Origin: Prevotella sp.
Lineage (GTDB): Bacteria; Bacteroidota; Bacteroidia; Bacteroidales; Bacteroidaceae
Direction of reading: 5' to 3'
Assembly (NCBI GenBank): GCA_016291595.1
Contig: JAEEXN010000025.1
Coordinates: 1 to 33,268, forward strand
Length of the DNA: 33,268 nt
Both the position numbers and the translations under genes were made by a program. Shown here one piece after another: positions 1 to 7,322 of the stretch. How positions within the stretch are numbered: the stretch's first letter is position 1; every line of letters begins with the position of its first letter. The notes under the pieces were generated by a model. It ran no database searches. It saw only the letters and a program-made list of their open reading frames with translations, and had not been told where the DNA came from.

Positions 1-109
1 GACAGGAAAAGAGATTCAATGGGGGTTCCTGATATTCCAATCGATTCTTGTCAGTCTGATTGTTCACGGACTTGAATGGGTATACAAGAAAAAGTTTGAA
101 AAAAAGTAA
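1..109 (+). CDS. C-terminal end of a membrane protein (partial, cut by window edge)
   Basis: An open frame runs in from the left edge (first full codon at 2) and stops at TAA 107-109, giving 35 residues. They form one hydrophobic segment (WGFLIFQSILVSLIVHGLEW) followed by a lysine-rich tail (YKKKFEKK), which is how the last transmembrane helix and cytosolic end of an integral membrane protein look. The stop lies 16 bases before the rfbB start, so the two genes are probably in one operon. Position in a sugar-nucleotide cluster suggests a polysaccharide membrane enzyme such as an acyltransferase or polymerase, but the fragment is too short to tell. Confidence 0.55.
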   Translation, partial: TGKEIQWGFLIFQSILVSLIVHGLEWVYKKKFEKK

Positions 110-125
110 ACAAGAAGCAATAGAT

Positions 126-1259
126 ATGAAGACCATCGTAATTACCGGCGGTGCCGGCTTTATAGGCAGCCATGTGGTGCGCCTGTTTGTGAAAAAGTAT
201 CCGGAATACCACATTATCAATCTTGACAAGTTGACATATGCGGGTAATCTGGCGAATCTGAAGGACATTGAGGATGCGCCCAACTACGAGTTTGTGAAGA
301 TGGACATCTGCGACTTTGACGCCTTCTACCAGCTGATGCAGGAAAAGAAAGTGGACGGCATCATCCATCTGGCTGCCGAAAGCCATGTAGACCGCTCTAT
401 CAAAGACCCGTTTACGTTTGCCAAGACCAACGTGATGGGAACGCTCTCGCTGCTGCAGGCTGCCAAACTCTATTGGGAGAGCCTGCCCGAACGGTATGAA
501 GGCAAGCGCTTCTACCACATTTCTACCGATGAGGTGTACGGTGCGTTGGAGCTGACTCACCCTGAGGGCATCGAGCCGCCATTCACTACGACAGCCTCCA
601 GCGCAGAGCATCACCTGGCCTACGGTGACAAGTTCTTCGTTGAGACCACCAAATACAATCCTCATTCTCCCTATTCTGCAGCCAAGGCAGCGAGCGACCA
701 CTTCGTACGTGCTTACCACGACACCTACGGTATGCCGGTGGTGGTGACCAACTGCTCAAACAACTACGGACCGTACCAGTTCCCCGAGAAACTGATTCCG
801 CTTTTCATCAACAACATCCGCCATCGCAAGCCTCTCCCCGTCTATGGCAAAGGAGAGAACGTACGCGACTGGCTGTTCGTTGAGGACCACGCGCGTGCCA
901 TCGACCTCATTTTCCATCAGGGAAAAGTGGCTGAGACTTACAATATCGGCGGCTTCAACGAGTGGAAGAACATCGACATCATCAAGGTGCTCATCAATAC
1001 GGTCGACCGACTTCTCGGACGCGAGGAAGGCGAGGACATGAGTCTGATAACATTTGTTACCGACCGTGCAGGCCACGACCTGCGCTACGCCATCGACTCC
1101 AGCAAACTACAACGTGAGTTAGGATGGGAACCGTCGTTACAGTTTGAGGAAGGCATCGAGAAAACCGTCCGCTGGTATCTCGACAACCAAGAGTGGCTTG
1201 ACAACGTCACAAGCGGTGATTATCAGAAGTATTACGAGAACATGTACGCCAACCGCTGA
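126..1259 (+). CDS. rfbB: dTDP-glucose 4,6-dehydratase
   Basis: This cytosolic enzyme converts dTDP-glucose to dTDP-4-keto-6-deoxyglucose, the branch point for rhamnose and 6-deoxy-aminosugars. The protein has 377 residues and is an extended short-chain dehydrogenase. It shows the NAD-binding GGAGFIGSH near residues 8-16, the catalytic HISTDEVYG, YSAAKAASDH carrying the Tyr-Lys pair, and TNCSNNYGPYQFPEKLIP, all close to RmlB. About 20 extra residues sit between DEVYG and the Tyr-Lys motif. The frame is open from 60, but ATG 126 (MKTIVITGG) is the natural start because the Rossmann strand begins there. The stop overlaps the next ATG (TGATG). The ketoisomerase downstream suggests the product is used for a 3-amino- or otherwise modified 6-deoxysugar. 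Confidence 0.95.
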   Translation: MKTIVITGGAGFIGSHVVRLFVKKYPEYHIINLDKLTYAGNLANLKDIEDAPNYEFVKMDICDFDAFYQLMQEKKVDGIIHLAAESHVDRSIKDPFTFAKTNVMGTLSLLQAAKLYWESLPERYEGKRFYHISTDEVYGALELTHPEGIEPPFTTTASSAEHHLAYGDKFFVETTKYNPHSPYSAAKAASDHFVRAYHDTYGMPVVVTNCSNNYGPYQFPEKLIPLFINNIRHRKPLPVYGKGENVRDWLFVEDHARAIDLIFHQGKVAETYNIGGFNEWKNIDIIKVLINTVDRLLGREEGEDMSLITFVTDRAGHDLRYAIDSSKLQRELGWEPSLQFEEGIEKTVRWYLDNQEWLDNVTSGDYQKYYENMYANR

Positions 1260-1555
1260 TGGACGAGCTGACGAAAGAACTACAGTCATTCCTCGTACGA
1301 TTGCACTACCAGCCTGAAGGAGTATCCCATCAGATGGAGCATTATCTGGAGCATCTGGTGTGTCTGTTGGAACCGGAAGACGAGGAAGCCTTGCTCCACT
1401 ATTTCGGCATATTGGGCCACGAACAGTTGTCGCTTGCCGAGATAGCCCATGAGAACAGTCTTGGACCTGAAGCCATGATGGAGCGCATCGACAACAGCCT
1501 GCGCCGTCTGGCCGTAACCCCTGAGTGGCAGATGATGAAACAAGCCATGAAATAA
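1259..1555 (+). CDS. Small protein resembling sigma-70 region 4 (helix-turn-helix)
   Basis: This 98-residue protein is translationally coupled to rfbB by a one-base stop/start overlap. I do not recognise a named family. The second half, LLHYFGILGHEQLSLAEIAH followed by ENSLGPEAMMERIDNSLRRL, follows the layout of sigma-70 region 4: a helix, 'LSLAEIA' as first HTH helix, a turn, a 'recognition' helix and 'SLRRL'. The N-terminal half is Glu/Leu-rich helix with no region 2, so it cannot be a complete sigma factor. It could be a regulator of the polysaccharide operon, a sigma or RNA-polymerase binding protein, or a helical protein with chance similarity. The resemblance is by eye only. Confidence 0.6.
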   Translation: MDELTKELQSFLVRLHYQPEGVSHQMEHYLEHLVCLLEPEDEEALLHYFGILGHEQLSLAEIAHENSLGPEAMMERIDNSLRRLAVTPEWQMMKQAMK

Positions 1556-1648
1556 TAAGGAACGTTACGCAAAGGATTCAAATAGACTCATTCCGTGAAC
1601 TTTTGTCATCAAGAAGGATTCGGACCATTTGTATAATAAAGGAATAAG

Positions 1649-2053
1649 ATGATAGGAAAGATTATCAACCTGCCAAAGATATGCGATCCGCGCGGCAACT
1701 TGACGGTGGCTGAGCAGATGAAAGATGTGCCGTTCGACATCAAACGGGCATACTGGGTGTATGATGTGCCCGGTGGAGAGAGCCGTGGCGGCCACGCTCA
1801 CAAGCGGTTAAAGCAATTAGTCATCGCCTTAAGTGGTTCTTTTCACGTCACACTCGACAACGGAACAGAGCAGGAGACCGTCTTGCTCAACCATCCTTGG
1901 CAAGGACTCATAATTGAGACTGGCATCTGGCGAACGCTTGATGATTTCTCCTCGGGTGCCGTCTGTCTCGTACTGGCCTCTGAACTCTACGAGGAAGATG
2001 ACTATATCTATGATTACAGCGAATTCTTGGATTACGTGGGATGTTCGAAATAG
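1649..2053 (+). CDS. fdtA: FdtA/WxcM-like dTDP-4-keto-6-deoxyglucose 3,4-ketoisomerase
   Basis: The 134-residue protein is a single-domain cupin of the FdtA/QdtA group. Members isomerise dTDP-4-keto-6-deoxyglucose to the 3-keto sugar, which an aminotransferase then turns into dTDP-Fuc3N or Qui3N. Family marks visible are the start IINLPKICDPRGNLTVAEQ, then RAYWVYDVPGGESRGGHAHK with the active-site histidines, and QLVIALSGSFHVTLDNG on the cupin strands. ATG 1649 is preceded by AAAGGAATAAG, a good ribosome binding site. It lies 93 bases after the small HTH gene and overlaps the acyltransferase by 13 bases. Substrate class is well supported by the family and by rfbB in the same operon; the exact stereochemistry (FdtA versus QdtA) is not determined. 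Confidence 0.88.
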   Translation: MIGKIINLPKICDPRGNLTVAEQMKDVPFDIKRAYWVYDVPGGESRGGHAHKRLKQLVIALSGSFHVTLDNGTEQETVLLNHPWQGLIIETGIWRTLDDFSSGAVCLVLASELYEEDDYIYDYSEFLDYVGCSK

Positions 2054-2982
2054 TCAGGTATTCACCCCAGAAAGCTGACGAATGGAATGCATTCATAGCG
2101 GCGTCGAAGAACGGTACATTCCTCTTCGACCGCCACTATATGGACTATCACAGTCATCGCTTTCAAGACCATTCGCTGATGTTCTATTTTTCAGGCAGGC
2201 TGCTGGCCATTCTGCCGGCCCACATCGAAGGCGATACCTGCTATACTCACAAAGGGCTGACCTATGGAGGGCTGCTGATGAGTCCCCAGCTGACGGTGGT
2301 GCAAACAATAATGCTCTTCAGACAGTTAAACGACTATCTGCGAGGTTTGGGACTTCATCGTGTGGTCTACAAGTGTATTCCTTGGATTTATCACCGCATG
2401 TCGGCAGAGGAAGACTTGTATGCCCTCTATCACGAGTGTAAGGCCCGCATCATTGCGCGCGACTATTCCACCAACATTTTCCTAAATGCAGGATTAAGAT
2501 GGGAACGTGTGCGACGTCGCGGTGTGGCAAGAGCAAGACAGGCAGGACTTCATGTTGAGCGGTCTGAAAGCTATGCTACGTTTTGGCAAATCCTGTCAGA
2601 TAATCTGGGTGGAAAATACGGCATCAAGCCCGTGCACACATTACAGGAGATAGAACTTCTCCACAGTCGATTCCCTGAGAACATCGTACTTTACCAAGCC
2701 GTCCACGATGATGAGGTGCTGGGTGGTGTGGTGCTCTATTTAACCTCCCAAGTTGTTCATGCCCAGTATAGTTCGGCCACCCCGGAGGGTAAGAAGCTGG
2801 GGGCTATCGACCTTATTTACGAGCAGATTATGCACCACGACTTTCTGGATCATCCGTATTTCGACTTCGGGCGCTCCACAGAGAATGCCGATGGCAGCGG
2901 ACTCAACGAGACGCTTGTATTCCAAAAAGAGGGCTTCGGAGCAAGAGGCTTGTGCTATGATATCTATCAATGGGAACTATAA
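2041..2982 (+). CDS. FemAB/GNAT-like acyltransferase of the polysaccharide cluster
   Basis: This 313-residue cytosolic protein looks like the FemAB-like/GNAT group (acetyltransferase fold PF13480 type) common in Bacteroidota surface-polysaccharide loci. Typical signs are the N-terminal NGTFLFDRHYMDYHSHRF, the middle segment RWERVRRRGVARARQAG, and the C-terminal YFDFGRSTENADGSGLNETL followed by FQKEGFGARG. Such proteins are proposed to add an acyl or aminoacyl group to an amino sugar. It overlaps fdtA by 13 bases, so co-translation and a role in modifying the sugar made by RfbB/FdtA are likely, but this is inference. No aminotransferase (FdtB) follows; the operon appears to end here. Confidence 0.75.
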   Translation: MFEIVRYSPQKADEWNAFIAASKNGTFLFDRHYMDYHSHRFQDHSLMFYFSGRLLAILPAHIEGDTCYTHKGLTYGGLLMSPQLTVVQTIMLFRQLNDYLRGLGLHRVVYKCIPWIYHRMSAEEDLYALYHECKARIIARDYSTNIFLNAGLRWERVRRRGVARARQAGLHVERSESYATFWQILSDNLGGKYGIKPVHTLQEIELLHSRFPENIVLYQAVHDDEVLGGVVLYLTSQVVHAQYSSATPEGKKLGAIDLIYEQIMHHDFLDHPYFDFGRSTENADGSGLNETLVFQKEGFGARGLCYDIYQWEL

Positions 2983-3156
2983 AAGGGCAAAAGCGTGTCT
3001 GAACATTAAGAGTACCGTCACAGAACGATGTTTAAGCATTCTAAAGCATTGCTCTGCGAACACAGAGTGCGCTTCCAGAAACGTAGAGTGCGTCTCTGCA
3101 AATCCAGAAGGACTGATGATGATTGGATGAGCGACTAATTACATCTCAGCAGATGA

Positions 3157-3276
3157 CCAATTAAACCCTAATTAATGGCCAATTAAGTTCTAACTAATGC
3201 CCAATTCCACTCAAATTGATTAACCAATTCGACTTTAATTCATCGGCTAATTGCAGACCAATTGATGGCTGATTGG
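3157..3276. repeat. Degenerate 22-nt tandem array with CCAATT boxes
   Basis: The convergent gap 2983-3308 holds no gene. CCAATT occurs at 3157, 3179, 3201, 3224 and 3258. The first four are 22, 22 and 23 bases apart and the last 34. Between boxes the unit continues as a variable CTAATTAATGG-like stretch that decays toward the right. There is also a short repeat AGAGTGCG at about 3065 and 3084. I see no clear rho-independent terminator for either flanking gene. Function unknown. Confidence 0.6.
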
Positions 3277-3308
3277 AAATCACTTGTATTTCACCTAAGA
3301 CACAGGCT

Positions 3309-4871
3309 TTATTTCTTTATCTTTTTTCTTTGCTTCGCCTCTTTCTTTTCTACTTGAGCCCAATACTTCGCGCCCCGCTCTTTCAGGCTGTTGGTAAACG
3401 CAACAGCTGCTGCTTTCGTTTCCTCCTCATCTTTCTGACTGGCGAAAGCATGCCTGTATCCTTTCGTGTCGTTCCAATGTCCGCGCGTAAAGTCGGGAAT
3501 CTCAACGGGCAGGTTACCGTGGTCCATCGACAAACTTCCTAATTCAGCAAGGCAGCACCACTCAGCCAGGTCGTACACATCCATATCGAGCGGCAACCCG
3601 TTGCGCAGGCAATAGACCAGACGGGCGTCCATGATGAAGTCCATACCTCCGTGTCCTCCTACTTCTTTGGCCTCCTGACCATAGATTTTCACTAAAGGAC
3701 TCTCATATTTCTCAACCAGCTGCTGCTTGTCCTTCTCACTCAGGTACTCATGTCCGCTCAGGTTGTCGGCTACGGGAACACCAGCTTTCTTCATGTCATT
3801 CGTGCTGAACGCATAGCCTTGTACGGGATACTTATTGGCAAAACCATTTGTCCCCGTGAGCTGATACATTCGATTATATGGCTGGGGAGTCATCACATTA
3901 TGATGCACCTCTATCACTTTTCCGTTCTCCGTGCGAATGAGGGTTGTGGTGTGGTCACCATTCCTAAACTCTTTACACTCCTCGCCCGTACGCTTCTCAA
4001 CAAGTTTTTTTCCATTGAACGACTTGGTATCCATAGCCACCAAAGTGCGCATCCGGTCGCCCCGGTGTATATCCAGCACTTGTGCTATCGGTCCCAGACC
4101 ATGTGTAGGATAAACATCACCACGGAATTTTTGATTGTAGTCCAGCCGCCAGCCCAACTTGTCATCCTCATTCTTTTTCCAATACTCATCCCAATAGGGC
4201 GACAACTCATGCCGGTAAGCACCCTGTACGTAGATTACCTCACCAAAGAGTCCTTTCTGAGCCATATTCAATGAGTTGAGCTCAAAGAAATCGTAGCAGC
4301 AGTTCTCGAGCATCATCACATGAAGGCGTTTCTGCTCGGAGAGATTAATCAATTGCCATATTTCGGACATATTCATCGCCGACGGAACCTCGATGGCCAC
4401 ATGTTTGCCGTTTTCCAGCGCCTCTTTCGCAACCAGGAAGTGATGCAGCCAATCGGTAGCAATATAGACGACATCAATATCCTTCCGCTTGCAAAGTTCC
4501 TTGTACCCATATTCTCCGCTGTAGATATCAGCAGGAGGCATAGAGGCTTTTCGAAGATATTTCTGACAATTCTCAGCACGCTCGCGCTCAAAGTCGCATA
4601 ATGCCATAATCTGTATTCCGGGAATATGAGTCCATCTTGATACGGCTCCCGGACCACGCATTCCTAATCCAACAAATGCGACGCGCACAACATCCATCTT
4701 CGGAACAGTCAAGCCCAAGGCATGCTCTTGCCCCGCCTCTCTCTGCGGAACCTCGGTCACAATAACACCTTGACTGATTTTATAGGGCCAATTGAATTGT
4801 CCATATACATGTTGTATGTGCATCAATACGAATGCAGCAAACAAGACGAGCTTTGCACAGTTCTTTCTCAT
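3309..4871 (-). CDS. Secreted Gfo/Idh/MocA-fold protein, GH109-type (alpha-N-acetylgalactosaminidase-like)
   Basis: The 520-residue protein has an N-terminal export signal (MRKNCAKLVLFAAFVLMHI... to about VYG, residue 24). An NAD-dependent oxidoreductase fold follows: VRVAFVGLGMRGPGAVSRW (glycine-rich nucleotide motif), ALCDFE, YIATDWLHH and VAIEVP. The central region has LENCCYDFFELN, YVQGAYRHELSPYW and GDVYPTHGLGPIAQVLDIHR. In GH109 enzymes the corresponding Tyr and His of YPTH take part in the NAD-dependent elimination/addition mechanism that removes terminal alpha-GalNAc, for example from blood group A antigen. Length and motifs fit GH109 well. Activity on GalNAc is inferred; related family members act on other sugars. 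It stands alone, with its own promoter-like element upstream. Confidence 0.8.
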   Translation of the reverse strand: MRKNCAKLVLFAAFVLMHIQHVYGQFNWPYKISQGVIVTEVPQREAGQEHALGLTVPKMDVVRVAFVGLGMRGPGAVSRWTHIPGIQIMALCDFERERAENCQKYLRKASMPPADIYSGEYGYKELCKRKDIDVVYIATDWLHHFLVAKEALENGKHVAIEVPSAMNMSEIWQLINLSEQKRLHVMMLENCCYDFFELNSLNMAQKGLFGEVIYVQGAYRHELSPYWDEYWKKNEDDKLGWRLDYNQKFRGDVYPTHGLGPIAQVLDIHRGDRMRTLVAMDTKSFNGKKLVEKRTGEECKEFRNGDHTTTLIRTENGKVIEVHHNVMTPQPYNRMYQLTGTNGFANKYPVQGYAFSTNDMKKAGVPVADNLSGHEYLSEKDKQQLVEKYESPLVKIYGQEAKEVGGHGGMDFIMDARLVYCLRNGLPLDMDVYDLAEWCCLAELGSLSMDHGNLPVEIPDFTRGHWNDTKGYRHAFASQKDEEETKAAAVAFTNSLKERGAKYWAQVEKKEAKQRKKIKK

Positions 4872-4897
4872 AGACGGATAGATTGGTATTACGATTA

Positions 4898-4905
4898 CAA
4901 AGATA
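4898..4905 (-). promoter_or_regulatory. -7 promoter element (TATCTTTG) for the GH109 gene
   Basis: On the minus strand the sequence reads TATCTTTG, an exact TAnnTTTG, about 27 bases upstream of the start codon at 4871. I could not find a convincing TTTG -33 box at the usual distance, so support is moderate. Confidence 0.5.
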
Positions 4906-4942
4906 ACAAAAAAACTCGAATCAGGAAATGATTCTCACAAAT

Positions 4943-4990
4943 AAAAAAATGTCACACACGGCGAGCGCATCTCAGCACCGTGTGTGACAT
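4943..4990 (-). terminator. Rho-independent terminator of the PCMD operon
   Basis: A perfect 13-bp inverted repeat lies at 4949-4961 and 4978-4990 (arm ATGTCACACACGG), with a 16-base loop. On the minus strand the hairpin is followed by a run of T (A-run 4943-4949 on plus). It sits just downstream of the stop of the minus-strand gene ending at 5023. Confidence 0.85.
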
Positions 4991-5022
4991 GAATTTGTCT
5001 ACTGCGAACAGCAACTGACAGG

Positions 5023-6558
5023 TTACTGGCGAATCACCTTCCTGGTGTAACCGTTGGCATCTTTCTTGATATAAATACGTCCGGCCTTTGTCTCCTTGAC
5101 ACGCTTGCCGTCCACATCGTACAGTTCCTCACCACCGGCAACGGGAACCATCGGGCGTTGAATGCCCGTAGAGTTGTTGATGGTCACCTTGGCGGTAGTA
5201 CTGGACTTCAAGTCATTAGACAGCGCCACAACTGTAACCACCGTCTTTGAGTCTTCTTTCTCGATTTTCTTCTCAATCGTAGATCCCATACCATTCGATG
5301 TAGCCACGATATCGTCTTCCGAGATGTCACCATCTACGTCCAAAGTATATTCTGTTACTCCTTCCTGCAACTCCACCTTCTGTCCCTTAATCGTGAGCGA
5401 GTAAAGAGCATGGTTGTAAATCAGCGAAATGTCGTCAAGATACAGTTTGTCGCCGTCACTACCCTCTCCGGGATCAGCATTGGTGGAAGCAGTTACCAAT
5501 ATGGCTTTAGGCTCGGCCATGTTTCTAAAATACACAAATGGCATAGACAGTCTTTGCCAGTTTCCACCCACTGTCTCAATCTTTATATTACGGGCTTCTG
5601 CCACCTTATTTGTATAGGTCTTGTCTTCCGGATCCTGATAATAAGTACCGTCGGTAATAATGGCTGAGATCGTTGCATAAGGATGATCGCTATTGGCCTT
5701 TCCTTGTGTGAACTTCACCCAAACCGCAATACTGTCGGGACGAGCATTCAATACTGTATAGAAAGGATCTCCGTTGGCATCCACGTCCGTTTTGCTCATG
5801 TCCAAGAAAGCATGGTTACTCTTGTCTGCAGCAGTCGTAGAGCCAGCATTCAGGCGTCCAGTTGTCATCGTTCCATTTGCGACAACATTAAAAAGGGAGA
5901 AGGCACCAGAGTTTACCACAGCAGAACTCTTACCTTTACTTCCCGGGCGTGTATCATCCGATTTATTAACACCATTTCCAAGAATGGATGCCATACCAGC
6001 CTGCTTGCCCGTTGCCGACTTGAACGAATGCCAAGCCACCGGTTCTACGCCTTTACTGCCATCATCGTGGAACGACTCGAAACCAGAGTTAGGCAATTGA
6101 TAGCCTCCGTTGCCGAACACCACTTTGATAATCTGCTGCAACGATGACATCATGTCGATGTCGATTACCACATAGAGCTTATCACCACGCAACTCGGCAA
6201 CCGTGTTGATGGGCACCGGGCCCAGCATAGGTCCCATCCAGAAGGGGACAGAAGGACCGCTACCTTCCTGAATAACAATATCCTTGTTAATCTTAATCGT
6301 GGTCTTTCCGTCTGCCTCAACGCCCTCGATATCTGTCAGGACGATATTTCCGATTCCCATCGGCCCCTCATCAGCTTGAAGCATGAAGTTATTCAGGCTC
6401 AGGGTATATCTCCCATCATCCTGTTTCGTCACAGAGATGGTAGCCTCCTGAACTGCCGACTGGCCATTGACGATCACTTCCAGCTGGTCGGTGTAGTCCT
6501 TGGCGAAAGCCGGTAACATTGTCATCACGACAAGGCATAATGTAAATAATTTCTTCAT
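5023..6558 (-). CDS. Calycin-like plus PCMD domain secreted protein with C-terminal sorting-like tail
   Basis: The 511-residue exported protein has a signal peptide ending near AFA (residue 19). Residues about 22-150 resemble the calycin-like beta-barrel of Bacteroidales (ATISVTKQDDGRYTLSLNNF, then GNIVLTDIEGVEADGKTTI). Residues about 155-395 resemble the PCMD (putative carbohydrate metabolism) domain: LPNSGFESF, ARPDSIAVWVKFTQG, then WQRLSMPFVYF and KLYLDDISLIYNH. An Ig-like segment follows (about 395-460). The end, ELYDVDGKRVKETKAGRIYI, looks like the C-terminal sorting motif of Prevotella secreted proteins. It is the last gene of a three-gene unit, 7 bases after the beta-barrel gene. Domain calls are by eye; binding of a glycan is only implied by the family name. 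Confidence 0.75.
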   Translation of the reverse strand: MKKLFTLCLVVMTMLPAFAKDYTDQLEVIVNGQSAVQEATISVTKQDDGRYTLSLNNFMLQADEGPMGIGNIVLTDIEGVEADGKTTIKINKDIVIQEGSGPSVPFWMGPMLGPVPINTVAELRGDKLYVVIDIDMMSSLQQIIKVVFGNGGYQLPNSGFESFHDDGSKGVEPVAWHSFKSATGKQAGMASILGNGVNKSDDTRPGSKGKSSAVVNSGAFSLFNVVANGTMTTGRLNAGSTTAADKSNHAFLDMSKTDVDANGDPFYTVLNARPDSIAVWVKFTQGKANSDHPYATISAIITDGTYYQDPEDKTYTNKVAEARNIKIETVGGNWQRLSMPFVYFRNMAEPKAILVTASTNADPGEGSDGDKLYLDDISLIYNHALYSLTIKGQKVELQEGVTEYTLDVDGDISEDDIVATSNGMGSTIEKKIEKEDSKTVVTVVALSNDLKSSTTAKVTINNSTGIQRPMVPVAGGEELYDVDGKRVKETKAGRIYIKKDANGYTRKVIRQ

Positions 6559-6565
6559 AGTCCGT

Positions 6566-7318
6566 TTATTTGTTTATCTGATATGTTAAACCTATTGTTC
6601 CATAGAGAGGATAAAGAGTCTCCTTGATGGTGGTGAAATCTTTTTTGAACACGGGCGACAAACCCCACGTAAAGTCGAAGCATAAGCCCAGACGGCTGGC
6701 AACTGCCCAGTCGGCACCCACACCCACGCCGCATTGCAGTTTGCGCATATTCTCGTCAAACTCAAAGACTCCGTGTTTCCCGTTTTTGTCTGCCATCTCC
6801 ACCTTAGGTCCTGTGGGATTGTCCTGACGCAGGTAGCCGCTAAAGGCATCACCATCGAAGCCTCTGGCAGTAAGCAGCGACACATACGGGCCGGCCTTCA
6901 GCGTCAGTTTCGGAGATACATGATAAGCAGCCATAACAGGAACCGTGAACATCCACTCTTTCACGTTGATGTCTACGCGACCGGTGAAGTCGCCCTCAAT
7001 CTCCGACTCGTCCATCACGAGTGCCATGTGGTAGCCCTTTGCCGTGATGCCGGCCTTCAGTCCCTTGTTCTCAAAATACACTCCGGTGGTAATTCCCCAA
7101 TTGCCTTGCAAGGGAATGCAGGCGCCCACTCCCACTTTCGGGTTTGCAACAGGAGTGAAGCTGTTCAGTTTCCGCACTTGGGCAGGCATGCTGAGCGGAG
7201 CTGTACCGCCGATATTATATCCAAGGAGCACATTCCATTTCATGTCACTCAAGCCTGTAGCGGCCCAGAGCGGGAAGGCTGTCACAACAGCCATACAAAG
7301 TATAATCAGTCGTTTCAT
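6566..7318 (-). CDS. Outer-membrane beta-barrel protein (PorT-like)
   Basis: The 250-residue protein starts at ATG 7318 (MKRLIILCMAVVTAFPLWAA), an obvious signal peptide. The longer frame from 7357 would overlap the upstream gene and place residues before the signal. The mature part alternates short amphipathic strands: VLLGYNIGGTAPLS, GVGACIPLQGNWGITTGVYF, AAYHVSPKLTLKAGPYVSLL, GVGVGADWAVASRLGLCFDF and LYPLYGTIGLTYQINK, ending in a short strand as outer-membrane proteins do. This is typical of the 8-10 stranded PorT/OMP_b-brl group. It lies 4 bases after the PCMD lipoprotein and 7 before the calycin/PCMD gene, so the three products probably work together at the cell surface. Confidence 0.8.
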   Translation of the reverse strand: MKRLIILCMAVVTAFPLWAATGLSDMKWNVLLGYNIGGTAPLSMPAQVRKLNSFTPVANPKVGVGACIPLQGNWGITTGVYFENKGLKAGITAKGYHMALVMDESEIEGDFTGRVDINVKEWMFTVPVMAAYHVSPKLTLKAGPYVSLLTARGFDGDAFSGYLRQDNPTGPKVEMADKNGKHGVFEFDENMRKLQCGVGVGADWAVASRLGLCFDFTWGLSPVFKKDFTTIKETLYPLYGTIGLTYQINK

Positions 7319-7322
7319 CGTA

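Noticed and set aside
3157..3276. CRISPR array in the 22-nt repeats
   Set aside because: Units are contiguous and degenerate, with no unique spacers of constant length and no cas genes.
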